A DNA stretch of 40,963 nucleotides, taken from Promethearchaeota archaeon. Lineage in GTDB: Archaea; Asgardarchaeota; Lokiarchaeia; Sigyniarchaeales; SOKP01. Positions 1 through 6,956 of this stretch are shown piece after piece. The notes beneath the pieces were generated by a model. That model was not told the DNA's origin. It was given only the letters and a program-made list of their open reading frames with translations, and ran no database searches. The translations under genes were made by a program, and so were the position numbers. The first letter of the stretch is position 1. Each line of letters starts with the position of its first letter. The stretch lies in assembly GCA_013375475.1 (NCBI GenBank), contig JABXKD010000029.1:1-40963 (forward strand), written 5' to 3'.

Positions 1-236
1 TGTCTGGTTTTAAATGCCCACACTGTAACGAATATTTTGATCTTTTCCCTCCTGGTGGTGCAGAAAAAGCTTCTAAAGATTTTAACATACAGTTTTTAGG
101 AAAAATTCCTTTTGAGATCGAGGTAAGTCAACAAGGAGATAGTGGTTTACCCTTTATATTGAAATATCCTGAAAGCGAAAGTACTAAAGCATTTAAAGCA
201 GCTGTTTCTAAAATAAGAGAAGAATTAGAAAAATAA
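1..236 (+). CDS. Mrp/NBP35 (ApbC) family Fe-S carrier ATPase, C-terminal part
   Basis: The gene enters from the left edge; only the last 77 codons are visible, in the frame starting at base 3, ending in TAA at 234-236. The fragment starts SGFKCPHCNEYFDLFPPGGA, the typical C-terminal region of Mrp/NBP35 P-loop ATPases, where the CxxC pair binds a bridging 4Fe-4S cluster between two subunits. It continues with FLGKIPFEIEVSQQGDSGLP, the usual end of the family (the LG-x-IP...GD-x-G-x-P pattern). The Walker A part lies outside the window. Known role of the family: assembling and transferring Fe-S clusters to apoproteins in the cytosol. It converges on a NifX-type gene, a common genomic partner of Mrp in archaea. 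The family call is firm; the exact subfamily is not. Confidence 0.88.
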   Translation, partial: SGFKCPHCNEYFDLFPPGGAEKASKDFNIQFLGKIPFEIEVSQQGDSGLPFILKYPESESTKAFKAAVSKIREELEK

Positions 237-244
237 TTTTTTTT
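237..244 (+). terminator. T8 tract after the Mrp gene
   Basis: A run of eight T residues starts directly after the TAA stop of the Mrp gene and is followed by a second T-rich stretch. Archaeal transcription often ends at such oligo-T tracts without a hairpin. It sits in the 26-base gap between convergent genes. Confidence 0.4.
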
Positions 245-262
245 AAATTTTTTATTAATAAT

Positions 263-655
263 TTACTGGCAATTATGATTTGGGTCGTTGTTGCCAGCAC
301 ATATTGGTTCATTAAGGGATTGCAGTTTTTCTTGTAAGAATAATTGAATATTTTCGTTTAGAGTCCCACTAACTCCTTTGAATAATCCAATTCCAAATTG
401 GGTAAACCCAGCGTAAGGTCTACCGCCAATACCCCCTACTATCATATGTGTCACGCCTCTATCCTTCATATTCATAACAGGCTCCATACATCCCGAATGT
501 CCATTATTTTGAAGTGAGAATGCTTTCTTAATGTTTTGATCGGAATCAATCTCAACTCCTATAAAGTAATTGCAGTGTCCAAAATGTTCGGAAATAGTGC
601 TTGATAATTCTGGGCCGTTTGAAGGAATTCCTATAATTTTATTCATGGTTACCAT
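263..655 (-). CDS. NifX/NifB-type (dinitrogenase Fe-Mo cofactor biosynthesis domain) protein
   Basis: A 130-residue single-domain protein of the NifX/MTH1175 type (Pfam PF02579). Seen: the N-terminal IIGIPSNGPELSSTISEHFG core with the conserved HFG turn, the central MIVGGIGGRPYAGF glycine-rich loop and a short helical C-terminus. In diazotrophs this fold carries Fe-S/Fe-Mo cofactor precursors; here there is no nitrogenase gene, so a role as small metallocluster carrier or chaperone is inferred. The tail has two Cys and a His (ICAGNNDPNHNCQ), which could bind metal. ATG at 655 gives MVTMNKII; the second ATG at 646 gives MNKII and may be the true start. It converges on Mrp and has a predicted operator/TATA upstream at 678-703. 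Confidence 0.88.
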   Translation of the reverse strand: MVTMNKIIGIPSNGPELSSTISEHFGHCNYFIGVEIDSDQNIKKAFSLQNNGHSGCMEPVMNMKDRGVTHMIVGGIGGRPYAGFTQFGIGLFKGVSGTLNENIQLFLQEKLQSLNEPICAGNNDPNHNCQ

Positions 656-677
656 TTTTTTTAAGTATATATTAATT

Positions 678-703
678 GAGAATAGATATTCATAAGTATA
701 AAA
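678..703 (-). promoter_or_regulatory. TATA box and predicted operator of the first NifX gene (site A)
   Basis: Reading toward the NifX gene, a TATA element (plus-strand tataaaa, 697-703) is followed after 3 bases by an imperfect inverted repeat at 678-693, GAGAAT-AGAT-ATTCAT. The GAAT-N4-ATTC core matches sites found before four other genes in this window. The placement just downstream of TATA fits a repressor site. This is the weakest of the set outside the core. Confidence 0.45.
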
Positions 704-882
704 GGTGATGATTATAATAAATAAATCCCTTCTATGAAGAGAAGTTATTAATAAGCAAAAATCGACAAAAAATTAGTAGTCCTTATACTCCTAGGAAATC
801 TAGGTGTATATATCACCATAATATGAAGTCTGATAAATCATAAAAGAATTTAAACAAGTACTTATATGATTTTTATATTCAA

Positions 883-1419
883 ATGGAGAAGTTGAAAATC
901 TTCATAATAACAGGTAAAGGGTAATTTAAAATCAACTTAGCTCAAAACTCAGAAGTTTCAAAACTTTTAAAAGGGATTGTTATTTGTAAACAAACTGGTA
1001 TATATTTATTAGATCTCATTTTAGATTCTGAAATTAATCCTATGTTGCTTTCTTCTTTTGTAGGAGCGTTATCATTATTTGGAGCGGAAAACATGGGGAA
1101 GATTGAAGAAATTACAATTAAGGGATTATCCATACAAATGATAATCGTGAATAAATTTGACCTTGTTTTAATAGCGATAATGGACAAACATTTCGTTAAA
1201 GAAGATATTAGGGAAGAAGCAGTAAAAGCGCTTGATATGTTTTATCACCTGTATAAAAACGAAATTAGCGATTGTACCGATGTTTCTCAGTTTGAATCGT
1301 TTAAACAAGTCTTATACGACCAAATTGTTGAGTACTTCGACCGAAGGAATGGAAGAAATAAAGAGAAAATTCGAGATTTCGGATTTTTCACTGAAGCAAT
1401 TGCTCAAACGAAAAACTAA
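883..1419 (+). pseudogene. Small longin/roadblock-like protein interrupted by an in-frame TAA
   Basis: An ATG at 883 opens a frame reading MEKLKIFIITGKG, then a TAA at 922-924, after which the same frame continues without a break to the TAA at 1417-1419. The first ATG after the stop is at 1042 and gives 125 residues, but the 39 codons before it (for example KLLKGIVICKQTGIYLLDLI) look like the first strands of the same fold, so the 1042 start would cut the domain. There is no ATG, GTG or TTG in frame between 925 and 1042. The pattern of alternating strands followed by a helical tail (EEAVKALDMFYHLY) recalls small longin/roadblock-like proteins common in Asgard archaea; that family assignment is tentative. 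It may be a true nonsense mutation, a sequencing error or an unusual start. Confidence 0.5.
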
Positions 1420-1469
1420 TGTATTTACTTTAACTCCTAAAGTGATACTTTATTTCTTTCCAATATTTT

Positions 1470-2354
1470 TTAAAAATTTTCCGTCTTTCTTTTAAAAATA
1501 ATATTTCCTTCTTTCACGGAAAAAATTCGCTCCATTAGGGAACATTTAGCTTTTAGTAAATAAAATACTTCTTTGTCCGGTATTTCCATACCATACAAGC
1601 TTTCGAAATTACCTTGGCCTTTTGATAATATCACCCCATCCTTTAAGAAGAAATGTTTCTTGAACTTATTAGATGTTGCTGGTAGATGGATGCCTGGTGT
1701 ACCGCTCCCTTCTATGACTTGGACCAAATCAATTAACCCAATAAATTCAGCGTCTTCTAAAGTAGCATCGTTGATAATAGGGGAAGCTCTAACCGAACAA
1801 ACAATTTCTAGATTTGGGAAGGTTTTAATAATTATTTCTACTAATAACTTATCAAATACAATCTCTCCTGCATTATCAAGTAAAATAAGTAAGTGTTTTG
1901 CATTCTGAAGAGATATTTTGAATTTTTCGTAATCATTTATAGCTAAGTTATCTGGAGTAAAGTTTTTAATATCTCTGATAAAATCTATTTTATGATTGGT
2001 ACCAAAGTCAATTGTATTTCCAAGGGCGGCTACTACAATTGCTTCAAATAAGGGATCTTTAGCGTTATTGACTAGTTCTTTAGCCTCATCGTAGAATTGT
2101 AAAGCTAACTGGTTGTATTCTTTCTTAATTGAAGCGTAGGGGTCTTTTACGTCTAAAGCTTCAGCAACAAGGTGGTATGCTACTTTACCGATTATCGGAG
2201 ACGCTTTTTTTTCCAAATCGAAACTCAGAAGGTATTCCATAAACTTCTTTTGAGTAGTTAAAATTTTTTCACGGGAAATATCTGGTTTCAACAATTGAAA
2301 GGCTCTTAACACTTGGTTAAAAAGACACGGTATACATTCGGGTTCTAATATCAT
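1470..2354 (-). CDS. DUF89 / ARMT1-like damage-control phosphatase
   Basis: A 294-residue protein of the DUF89 family (Pfam PF01937), metal-dependent phosphatases that hydrolyse damaged or surplus sugar-phosphate metabolites. Seen: N-terminal CIPC (C7, C10), typical of the archaeal short subfamily; ALGNTIDFG (about 110-118); LLDNAGEIVFD (about 158-168), the conserved D-N-x-G-E metal and phosphate site; VRASPIINDAT with N195-D196; and SKGQGNFESL (K245 to L253). All main family motifs are intact and the length is normal. The gene converges on the interrupted small gene at 883-1419. The physiological substrate cannot be read from the sequence. Confidence 0.88.
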   Translation of the reverse strand: MILEPECIPCLFNQVLRAFQLLKPDISREKILTTQKKFMEYLLSFDLEKKASPIIGKVAYHLVAEALDVKDPYASIKKEYNQLALQFYDEAKELVNNAKDPLFEAIVVAALGNTIDFGTNHKIDFIRDIKNFTPDNLAINDYEKFKISLQNAKHLLILLDNAGEIVFDKLLVEIIIKTFPNLEIVCSVRASPIINDATLEDAEFIGLIDLVQVIEGSGTPGIHLPATSNKFKKHFFLKDGVILSKGQGNFESLYGMEIPDKEVFYLLKAKCSLMERIFSVKEGNIIFKRKTENF

Positions 2355-2434
2355 ATAAATCTATTCATTCTTTTAGGATCTTAAATAAAAAAAAAAGATA
2401 AAATTTTGTAAACCAGCTTACATATGGACTGATT

Positions 2435-3772
2435 TTATAAATCTTGGATCGCTTTTTTCTTTGCTAGTTTTTCTTCGTCTGATAGCTCTACTTCGCCTCT
2501 TTTTACAAAGAATACTAAAACAAATGCAATTACAAAAAAGATGAGACCATCAAGAAGCAAAGACCCTGGACCGAAAAGATCTCGCAAACCTCCTACGATT
2601 CCCGGGCCAATTACAGCCGCTAACACACTAAAGAAGTAATAAAGGCCAGTATAAGTTCCAATTTTCTTTACACTAGGTGCTAATTCCCAGACTATTACAA
2701 TAGAGTTAACATTTACAAAAGCCCATCCAATACCGAACAAAACTAAGACAATCATAGTTACTGTTAGAGTTTGAATTAAAAAGCCAGTTAACATCGATAG
2801 AATCATAATAATCAAACCAATTTGAATGCACCTTTTCCTCCCAATTCGAGATGCTAGCAGAGACAATGGAAATGCTGCAATGATAAATGGGAGAGCAACA
2901 AAGTTGAACATAAAAGATGCAAACGCATCAGTTTGATTCAATATGCCATTCGGACCCGTAGCTGCATATATTGAGAAGAAAGATTCTAAACCTTGATATC
3001 CGATAAACCAAGCAAAAATAGCAAATAGTATAAAAAGTGTACTTTTATCTTCTTCATTTAGGATGTCTTTAAAACTAGCGATTAGACCTACTTTATCCTT
3101 TTGCGATTTGATTTTTCCTTCTTTTGCTTCAGCCTCTAGTAGAAGTTTATAACTATAAGCATCATTCTCTTTTACAGCTAATACGAGAACAATCAAAGCT
3201 ACAACCATGATAATCGATGCAATAATAAAAGTTAATGGTAGTCCAATAGTACCTGATATTAATCCCATTGTATAAGCAACGATTGCTCCAACGCCTCCCA
3301 TAATGTTAATAATAGCATTTGCTTTGCTTCTATGTTGAGGTTTAACAAAATCAGGCATTAATGCAACTGCTTGTGATCTATAAAAGCCCATACTTAGACT
3401 GAATAAGAACATCCAAATTAATAGAGTTGGTAGATTACCTGTTGGTAAAAATCCTGTAGGAATTAGAGCAAAGAAAATTGCAGAACAAATAACTCCAACT
3501 ATTATATAAGGTATTCTTCGACCGTATTTAGATCTTGTATTATCAGAGACTGTTCCCATGATTGGTTGTATGATTACTCCTAACATATTATCTAATGCCA
3601 TTAAAATTCCTACGACTAATCCGGCTAACACAAAACCAGCGAAATAGTCGTCTAGTTGTTGATTAACTCGAGTATTATATAAACTCCAAGAAATCCCAGT
3701 CGTAAAAAACGCTAAACCGATTAAAAAAGTATGTTTAATATCAAATTTTTCTTCAGATTTACTTTCTGCCAT
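2435..3772 (-). CDS. MFS transporter, GPH/SLC45-like (sugar:cation symporter type)
   Basis: A 445-residue integral membrane protein with about 12 hydrophobic segments. The loop after the second segment has the major-facilitator signature: GVIIQPIMGTVSDNTRSKYG then RRIP (about residues 65-88), the form typical of the SLC45/sucrose and GPH-type symporters. A weaker second copy, LASRIGRKRCIQIG, starts the second half. A charged central loop (about 205-230) divides the halves, and the C-terminus is charged (DEEKLAKKKA). Likely located in the cytoplasmic membrane, importing a sugar or other small solute with H+ or Na+; the substrate is unknown. It is transcribed alone, with an AT-rich leader and no link to its neighbours. 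Confidence 0.85.
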   Translation of the reverse strand: MAESKSEEKFDIKHTFLIGLAFFTTGISWSLYNTRVNQQLDDYFAGFVLAGLVVGILMALDNMLGVIIQPIMGTVSDNTRSKYGRRIPYIIVGVICSAIFFALIPTGFLPTGNLPTLLIWMFLFSLSMGFYRSQAVALMPDFVKPQHRSKANAIINIMGGVGAIVAYTMGLISGTIGLPLTFIIASIIMVVALIVLVLAVKENDAYSYKLLLEAEAKEGKIKSQKDKVGLIASFKDILNEEDKSTLFILFAIFAWFIGYQGLESFFSIYAATGPNGILNQTDAFASFMFNFVALPFIIAAFPLSLLASRIGRKRCIQIGLIIMILSMLTGFLIQTLTVTMIVLVLFGIGWAFVNVNSIVIVWELAPSVKKIGTYTGLYYFFSVLAAVIGPGIVGGLRDLFGPGSLLLDGLIFFVIAFVLVFFVKRGEVELSDEEKLAKKKAIQDL

Positions 3773-3951
3773 TTATAATTCACTTTTTTTTTTAGATGAA
3801 ATTTAAGAATTTAGAGAATATTATGTTTTCTTATTTAAATAGGTTTATGTAATAATAGCTCTGACTTTTAAGTGAAGTTCAAATCTCATTATTACAAAAA
3901 GTAAAAAAAAATACAGGTTTCTTTCAAGAGAAATCGTTTTTGTTGAAATTT

Positions 3952-4102
3952 TTACATTTGCTTAATTATGTCTCTCAAAATCAATTCACTGAAAGTTCCA
4001 ATCATTATTCCCTTATTAACGAAAGTCTCCCCATATATTTTGAAGTCTTTATCTGAGAGTTTACCATTCTTAAAAAAAATTAAATTGTGATTGTCTATTC
4101 AT
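3952..4102 (-). pseudogene. Small gene downstream of the zinc protein, frameshifted at a T8 tract
   Basis: On the minus strand an ATG at 4102-4100 overlaps the TAA of the preceding zinc-protein gene (TAATG). It reads MNRQSQFNFF and then hits a stop directly after a run of eight T (4072-4079 on the plus strand as A8). If the run had seven T, the frame would continue KNGKLSDKDFKIYGETFVNK and on to RDIIKQM before TAA at 3952-3954, about 49 residues. That second part looks clearly coding. Alternatively, it is a C-terminal continuation of the zinc protein, because it lies in the same frame after a double stop TAA-TGA. A homopolymer sequencing error, a real frameshift or slippage are all possible. 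Function unknown. Confidence 0.45.
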
Positions 4103-4299
4103 TAAGCATTATCTCTTACTTTCACGAAGCAATCTTCACAAAAAAAAATTCTACGCATTTTGCTAGCATCATAAACCATATGCCCTGATTTATGCTTCGT
4201 TTCGCATCCCCAACACATCTTATATGCATTAGTTTGAACTAAATATTCATCGTCTGCCTTAAAAACATCGTCCTTTATTATCTCTTTATAACTTCTCAA
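4102..4299 (-). CDS. Small zinc-knuckle protein (65 aa)
   Basis: A 65-residue protein with two Cys pairs, CWGC (C29, C32) and CEDC (C54, C57), spaced as in a single zinc ribbon, with basic and aromatic residues between (HKSGHMVYDASKMRRIFF). The N-terminal half is a charged helix. I do not recognise the family. Its promoter carries two adjacent copies of the predicted operator, so it probably belongs to the same metal/redox regulon as the NifX and DUF5320 genes. Its stop codon overlaps the start of the frameshifted small gene downstream, which suggests translational coupling. Confidence 0.7.
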   Translation of the reverse strand: MRSYKEIIKDDVFKADDEYLVQTNAYKMCWGCETKHKSGHMVYDASKMRRIFFCEDCFVKVRDNA

Positions 4300-4333
4300 C
4301 TTCTTAACTCATTTTTTTTAATGATTTTGAATT

Positions 4334-4384
4334 ATGGATTATCATTCATGTGAATTATCATTCATAATTCCAATAATATAAAAA
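4334..4384 (-). promoter_or_regulatory. TATA box with two tandem predicted operators (sites B1, B2)
   Basis: Two abutting 16-base sites lie between a TATA element (4377-4384) and the zinc-protein gene: 4334-4349 ATGGAT-TATC-ATTCAT and 4350-4365 GTGAAT-TATC-ATTCAT. They share the same spacer TATC and the same right arm, so they form a direct repeat of an inverted repeat with a 16-base period. That is an arrangement expected for co-operative binding of a dimeric repressor. Same motif as the sites at 678, 5616, 5905 and 17542. Confidence 0.6.
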
Positions 4385-4520
4385 GTACTTTTTTATTTAA
4401 GTTTGATGAATTAAGCTCATTTTAATTAATTATATTAAAGACTTACCTATACCAATATCTTTTAATATTGATTCTGCTGGTATCTTCTCAAATAAAAAAA
4501 ATATATAAAAAAAACAAAAA

Positions 4521-4673
4521 TTATAAATCAATTTTTACACTAATCGAGGTTATGTCTTCGGGGATACCTTTTGCCGATTTTAAATATCCCAAAAGCAGAT
4601 TTTCTAACATACTTTCCATAAACTCGTTTAAAGGAACCTTTTCATCGTTTACTTTTAAATTAATATCTGACAT
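4521..4673 (-). CDS. Small conserved-looking archaeal protein (50 aa)
   Basis: A 50-codon frame from ATG at 4673 to TAA at 4521: it begins MSDINLKVNDEKVPLNEFME, has a central helix SMLENLLLGYLKSAKG and ends ITSISVKIDL. The strand-helix-strand layout (KVNDEKVPLNEF ... VKIDL) resembles a family of roughly 50-70-residue proteins I recall from Euryarchaeota, of unknown function; this likeness is from memory. It lies 45 bases downstream of the DtxR-type regulator on the same strand, so it is probably co-transcribed. The opposite strand has an open frame here that looks like a shadow. Confidence 0.68.
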   Translation of the reverse strand: MSDINLKVNDEKVPLNEFMESMLENLLLGYLKSAKGIPEDITSISVKIDL

Positions 4674-4718
4674 GATTTCTAATTGCTGACTAAAAGATTT
4701 AAATTTTGAGTTTATTTT

Positions 4719-5114
4719 TTAAATATTTGTTTGAAAAACTCTGAGTGAAAGGTCTTCTAAAGCATCTGATATCTCAGGCGTTATACTGTGCTCTATTTTG
4801 CAGCATAGTTCGTCCAGTTTAAATGTATTGTCGACGCCTAGAACATCTTCAAAAAAGTGCTTTAGCCTATTATATTTATTAATAGTTGTTAAAGCGATTT
4901 TTTTACCTTTCGCTGTTAATCTTACTGATTTCCTAGGATGCCACTGTATGTAATCGTTCTCTTTGAGTTTATATAGCATACTTGTTACTGAAGCGGGTTT
5001 AACTTTAATAAAGCTAGAGATTTCTGAATTTGAGACCCATCCTCCCTTGTTTTTCTTGGACACAAAATAAATTGCTTTAAGATAATCTTCATATGTATCT
5101 TTAATTTGCGACAT
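4719..5114 (-). CDS. DtxR/MntR-family metal-dependent transcriptional regulator
   Basis: A 131-residue regulator with an N-terminal winged helix-turn-helix (about residues 5-70, including SNSEISSFIKVKPASVTSML as the HTH) and a helical dimerisation/metal domain. Seen near the C-terminus: LDELCCKIEHSITPEI, where C105, E108 and H109 align with Cys102, Glu105 and His106 of DtxR; a Cys here is the iron-type pattern, MntR having Glu. The position of DtxR His79 seems to be Asn in this protein by my alignment. There is no SH3 domain, so it is the short form. It lies inside the Fe-S gene block and is flanked by genes with a shared 16-base inverted repeat, making it the best candidate to bind that repeat (inference). 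Confidence 0.9.
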   Translation of the reverse strand: MSQIKDTYEDYLKAIYFVSKKNKGGWVSNSEISSFIKVKPASVTSMLYKLKENDYIQWHPRKSVRLTAKGKKIALTTINKYNRLKHFFEDVLGVDNTFKLDELCCKIEHSITPEISDALEDLSLRVFQTNI

Positions 5115-5175
5115 AGCCCTCTAATTATGTTTTTTAAAATTTTCAAGGCTTAAAAATAATAAAATGAAAAAAAAA

Positions 5176-5556
5176 TTATTCCTTTTTCTCTAATTCTTCA
5201 ATACTTTTGGTTATATCATCAATTGCATTACCGATTCCTTTAAGTTCGGATTCCAAGTATTCTTTTTCCTGCTTTAGCATTGTTAATCTATCTATTGGCT
5301 CTAAGGGAACTCTTGAAGCATAAACCGGGGAACCATGCACAATTGGAGGAGGAAGAGCATAAAAAGGCTCTCTATACCCCCACCCTCTTCCATATCCTCT
5401 TCCATAGTCCCGCGCTATCCCTCGTCCTCTACCTCGTCCATAACCAAATCCTGGACCGTAAGCACTCCCTGGAAAGTCATATCCTGCACAATATCCTAAA
5501 CCTCTTCCAGTTCTTGTTCCAAGACCTCTGGGACCAGTTCTATCTCCACCTGGCAT
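5176..5556 (-). CDS. DUF5320 glycine/arginine-rich protein
   Basis: A 126-residue protein that starts MPGGDRTGPRGLGTRTGRGL, the hallmark of DUF5320 proteins, followed by YCAGYDFPG and an arginine/glycine/tyrosine-rich stretch (about residues 35-65, repeated GRG, GRGYGRG). The C-terminal third (about 93-126, LKQEKEYLESELKGIGNAID) is a predicted coiled coil. Known context of the family: next to NifX-type and Mrp genes in anaerobic archaea and bacteria; the biochemical role is unknown. Here that context is kept. The promoter carries a perfect copy of the predicted operator at 5616-5631. The low-complexity composition makes the opposite strand open as well, which is an artefact. Confidence 0.85.
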   Translation of the reverse strand: MPGGDRTGPRGLGTRTGRGLGYCAGYDFPGSAYGPGFGYGRGRGRGIARDYGRGYGRGWGYREPFYALPPPIVHGSPVYASRVPLEPIDRLTMLKQEKEYLESELKGIGNAIDDITKSIEELEKKE

Positions 5557-5615
5557 TATTTTATTCTCATCTCCTTATACTTTTTTTTGTATTTTTTTTA
5601 AAATTGGATGTGATT

Positions 5616-5648
5616 GTGAATAATCATTCACATGATCCTATATATAAA
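5616..5648 (-). promoter_or_regulatory. TATA box and predicted operator of the DUF5320 gene (site C)
   Basis: A perfect inverted repeat at 5616-5631, GTGAAT-AATC-ATTCAC, lies 7 bases downstream (relative to the gene) of a TATA element at 5639-5648 and about 60 bases before the DUF5320 start. It is the best-conserved member of the operator set. Confidence 0.6.
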
Positions 5649-5893
5649 TTATTTAACACCATATTTAAGTATTTTGAAACTAAATTATATTTTAATCATA
5701 AATGAACAAATTATAAAACTGTTCACACTTCTTAAAGATTTACCCAATAGTGAAGGTTTAACTTGAAAAAGTAGTAAGCTTCAATATTTTCCTAGTTTTA
5801 AATTATTAAATTAGCTCAAACTAAAGGTAATGAATTCAGTCTTAACCAACCAAATTGTAAGGTTAGTGTCATCTCGCTTGGTTTTCTCGAAAA

Positions 5894-5920
5894 TTTTATA
5901 TATTCTGAATAATTATTCTT
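5894..5920 (+). promoter_or_regulatory. TATA box and predicted operator of the second NifX gene (site D)
   Basis: A TATA element TTTTATATATT (5894-5904) is immediately followed by CTGAAT-AATT-ATTCTT (5905-5920), then by the GTG start at 5941. The expected transcription start, about 25 bases past TATA, falls just beyond the repeat, so a protein bound there would block polymerase loading. Confidence 0.55.
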
Positions 5921-5940
5921 TAATATAAATAAAAAAAGAT

Positions 5941-6366
5941 GTGAATCAAAAGTTGAAAATAGCTATATGTACAGAAATGGGAAGCGTTTCGCAACATTTT
6001 GGTCGAGCTCCGGAATTTACTTTTGTTTCGATTGAAAATAACAAAATAGTTGATAAAAAAGTGTTGAATAACCCTGGACACGAAGTTGGAAGCATACCAA
6101 GGTTTATTAACGATCAAGGTGCGAAATGTATGATTGTGGGTGGAATAGGTCATAGAGCAATTGATTTTTTTAACCAATACGGAATCGAAGTTATCAGAGG
6201 TGTTGTTGGTAACATTGACGATGTTATTGCAAAGGTTTTAAACGGGACATTAGAAGGTGGTGAAAACATTTGTTCTCCGGGTGGAGGTAAAGGTTATGGT
6301 GTAGAAAAAATACACACTGAGGCAGACGAAAATTACGAACATAATCATCATAACCATCAGCATTAG
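5941..6366 (+). CDS. NifX/NifB-type protein with His-rich tail
   Basis: A 141-residue protein of the same PF02579 fold as the gene at 263-655: LKIAICTEMGSVSQHFGRAP at the N-terminus, MIVGGIGHRAIDFFNQYGIE in the middle. It starts at GTG 5941; no in-frame ATG is available before the core. After the domain it has a glycine-rich linker (GGENICSPGGGKGYG) and a His-rich end (HNHHNHQH), a likely metal-binding tail. It heads a run of plus-strand genes (IscU-like scaffold, radical SAM, TrmO-like), which suggests a role in loading or carrying metal clusters in non-nitrogenase metabolism. Its promoter carries a predicted operator. Confidence 0.88.
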   Translation: MNQKLKIAICTEMGSVSQHFGRAPEFTFVSIENNKIVDKKVLNNPGHEVGSIPRFINDQGAKCMIVGGIGHRAIDFFNQYGIEVIRGVVGNIDDVIAKVLNGTLEGGENICSPGGGKGYGVEKIHTEADENYEHNHHNHQH

Positions 6367-6440
6367 CTGAATAACTCAAATATTTGAACAATTAAATTTT
6401 CTAGCAACTATATTAAAATCAAAAATAGTATTCCATACAG

Positions 6441-6899
6441 ATGCCTAAAGATAAGTTTGATGAATATGTAGAGAATCTTCAAAACATTATTTACGAAGAA
6501 GAAATCAAGGAATATAATGAACGCATAGTTTCATTATATCACAAGCCTAAAAACTGGGGTAAACCTCCTGATGATGAGATTACGATTTCAAAAACTTACG
6601 AGGGCCCTTGTGGTGATACCATGTCATTCTTTTTAAAAATAAAGGACAATAATATTGAAAAGGCTAACTTTCTTACTGACGGTTGTGGAGCTTCAGTGGC
6701 AACAGGGTGCCAAACTACACTTCTTATAGAAAACAAATCAGTAGATGATGCTGAAAAATTAGATGCAGAAGACATAGACGCTGCGTTAAACGGTTTACCC
6801 GAAGATCACAAACATTGCGCCGAACTGGCGATAACAACCCTAAAAAGAGCGATAGATGATTATCACATATCAGTAAGGTTTAAAAAAATAAAGAACTAA
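6441..6899 (+). CDS. IscU/NifU-like Fe-S cluster assembly scaffold
   Basis: A 152-residue scaffold of the IscU/NifU N-terminal family. The cluster ligands are all visible: C57 in GPCGDT (with the D59 that tunes cluster release), C82 in TDGCGAS, and H125-C126 in KHCAELA. An additional C90 is present. An N-terminal helical extension of about 40 residues precedes the core, longer than in bacterial IscU. It assembles Fe-S clusters from iron and sulfide in the cytosol; Mrp at the left edge would be a natural transfer partner. No IscS cysteine desulfurase is visible in the window, which fits anaerobes that may use free sulfide (inference). It is 74 bases after the NifX gene and 57 before the radical SAM gene. 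Confidence 0.9.
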   Translation: MPKDKFDEYVENLQNIIYEEEIKEYNERIVSLYHKPKNWGKPPDDEITISKTYEGPCGDTMSFFLKIKDNNIEKANFLTDGCGASVATGCQTTLLIENKSVDDAEKLDAEDIDAALNGLPEDHKHCAELAITTLKRAIDDYHISVRFKKIKN

Positions 6900-6956
6900 A
6901 ATCAAGAGATTCTGGATTTTGCTTTTAAAAATAAGTTTCTTTTATACTAAGGGAAA

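Larger units (their letters stand above)
5557..5940. other. Intergenic region between divergent DUF5320 and NifX genes
   Basis: A 384-base gap with no convincing gene. Each end carries a TATA box and a copy of the predicted operator for the gene it faces. The middle contains an inverted repeat TGAACA (5703-5708)/TGTTCA (5720-5725) and a loose TTAACC...GGTTAG pair near 5842-5865, both of uncertain meaning. A 32-codon frame from an ATG near 5831 has no protein-like composition. Confidence 0.5.

Noticed and set aside
787..807. Hairpin CCTAG-GAAAT-CTAGG between the NifX promoter and the interrupted gene
   Set aside because: Only five solid pairs, no T run, and no gene whose expression it clearly affects; likely chance.
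942..1187. Minus-strand open frame opposite the interrupted longin-like gene
   Set aside because: It mirrors the codons of the plus-strand frame, which has the better protein pattern.
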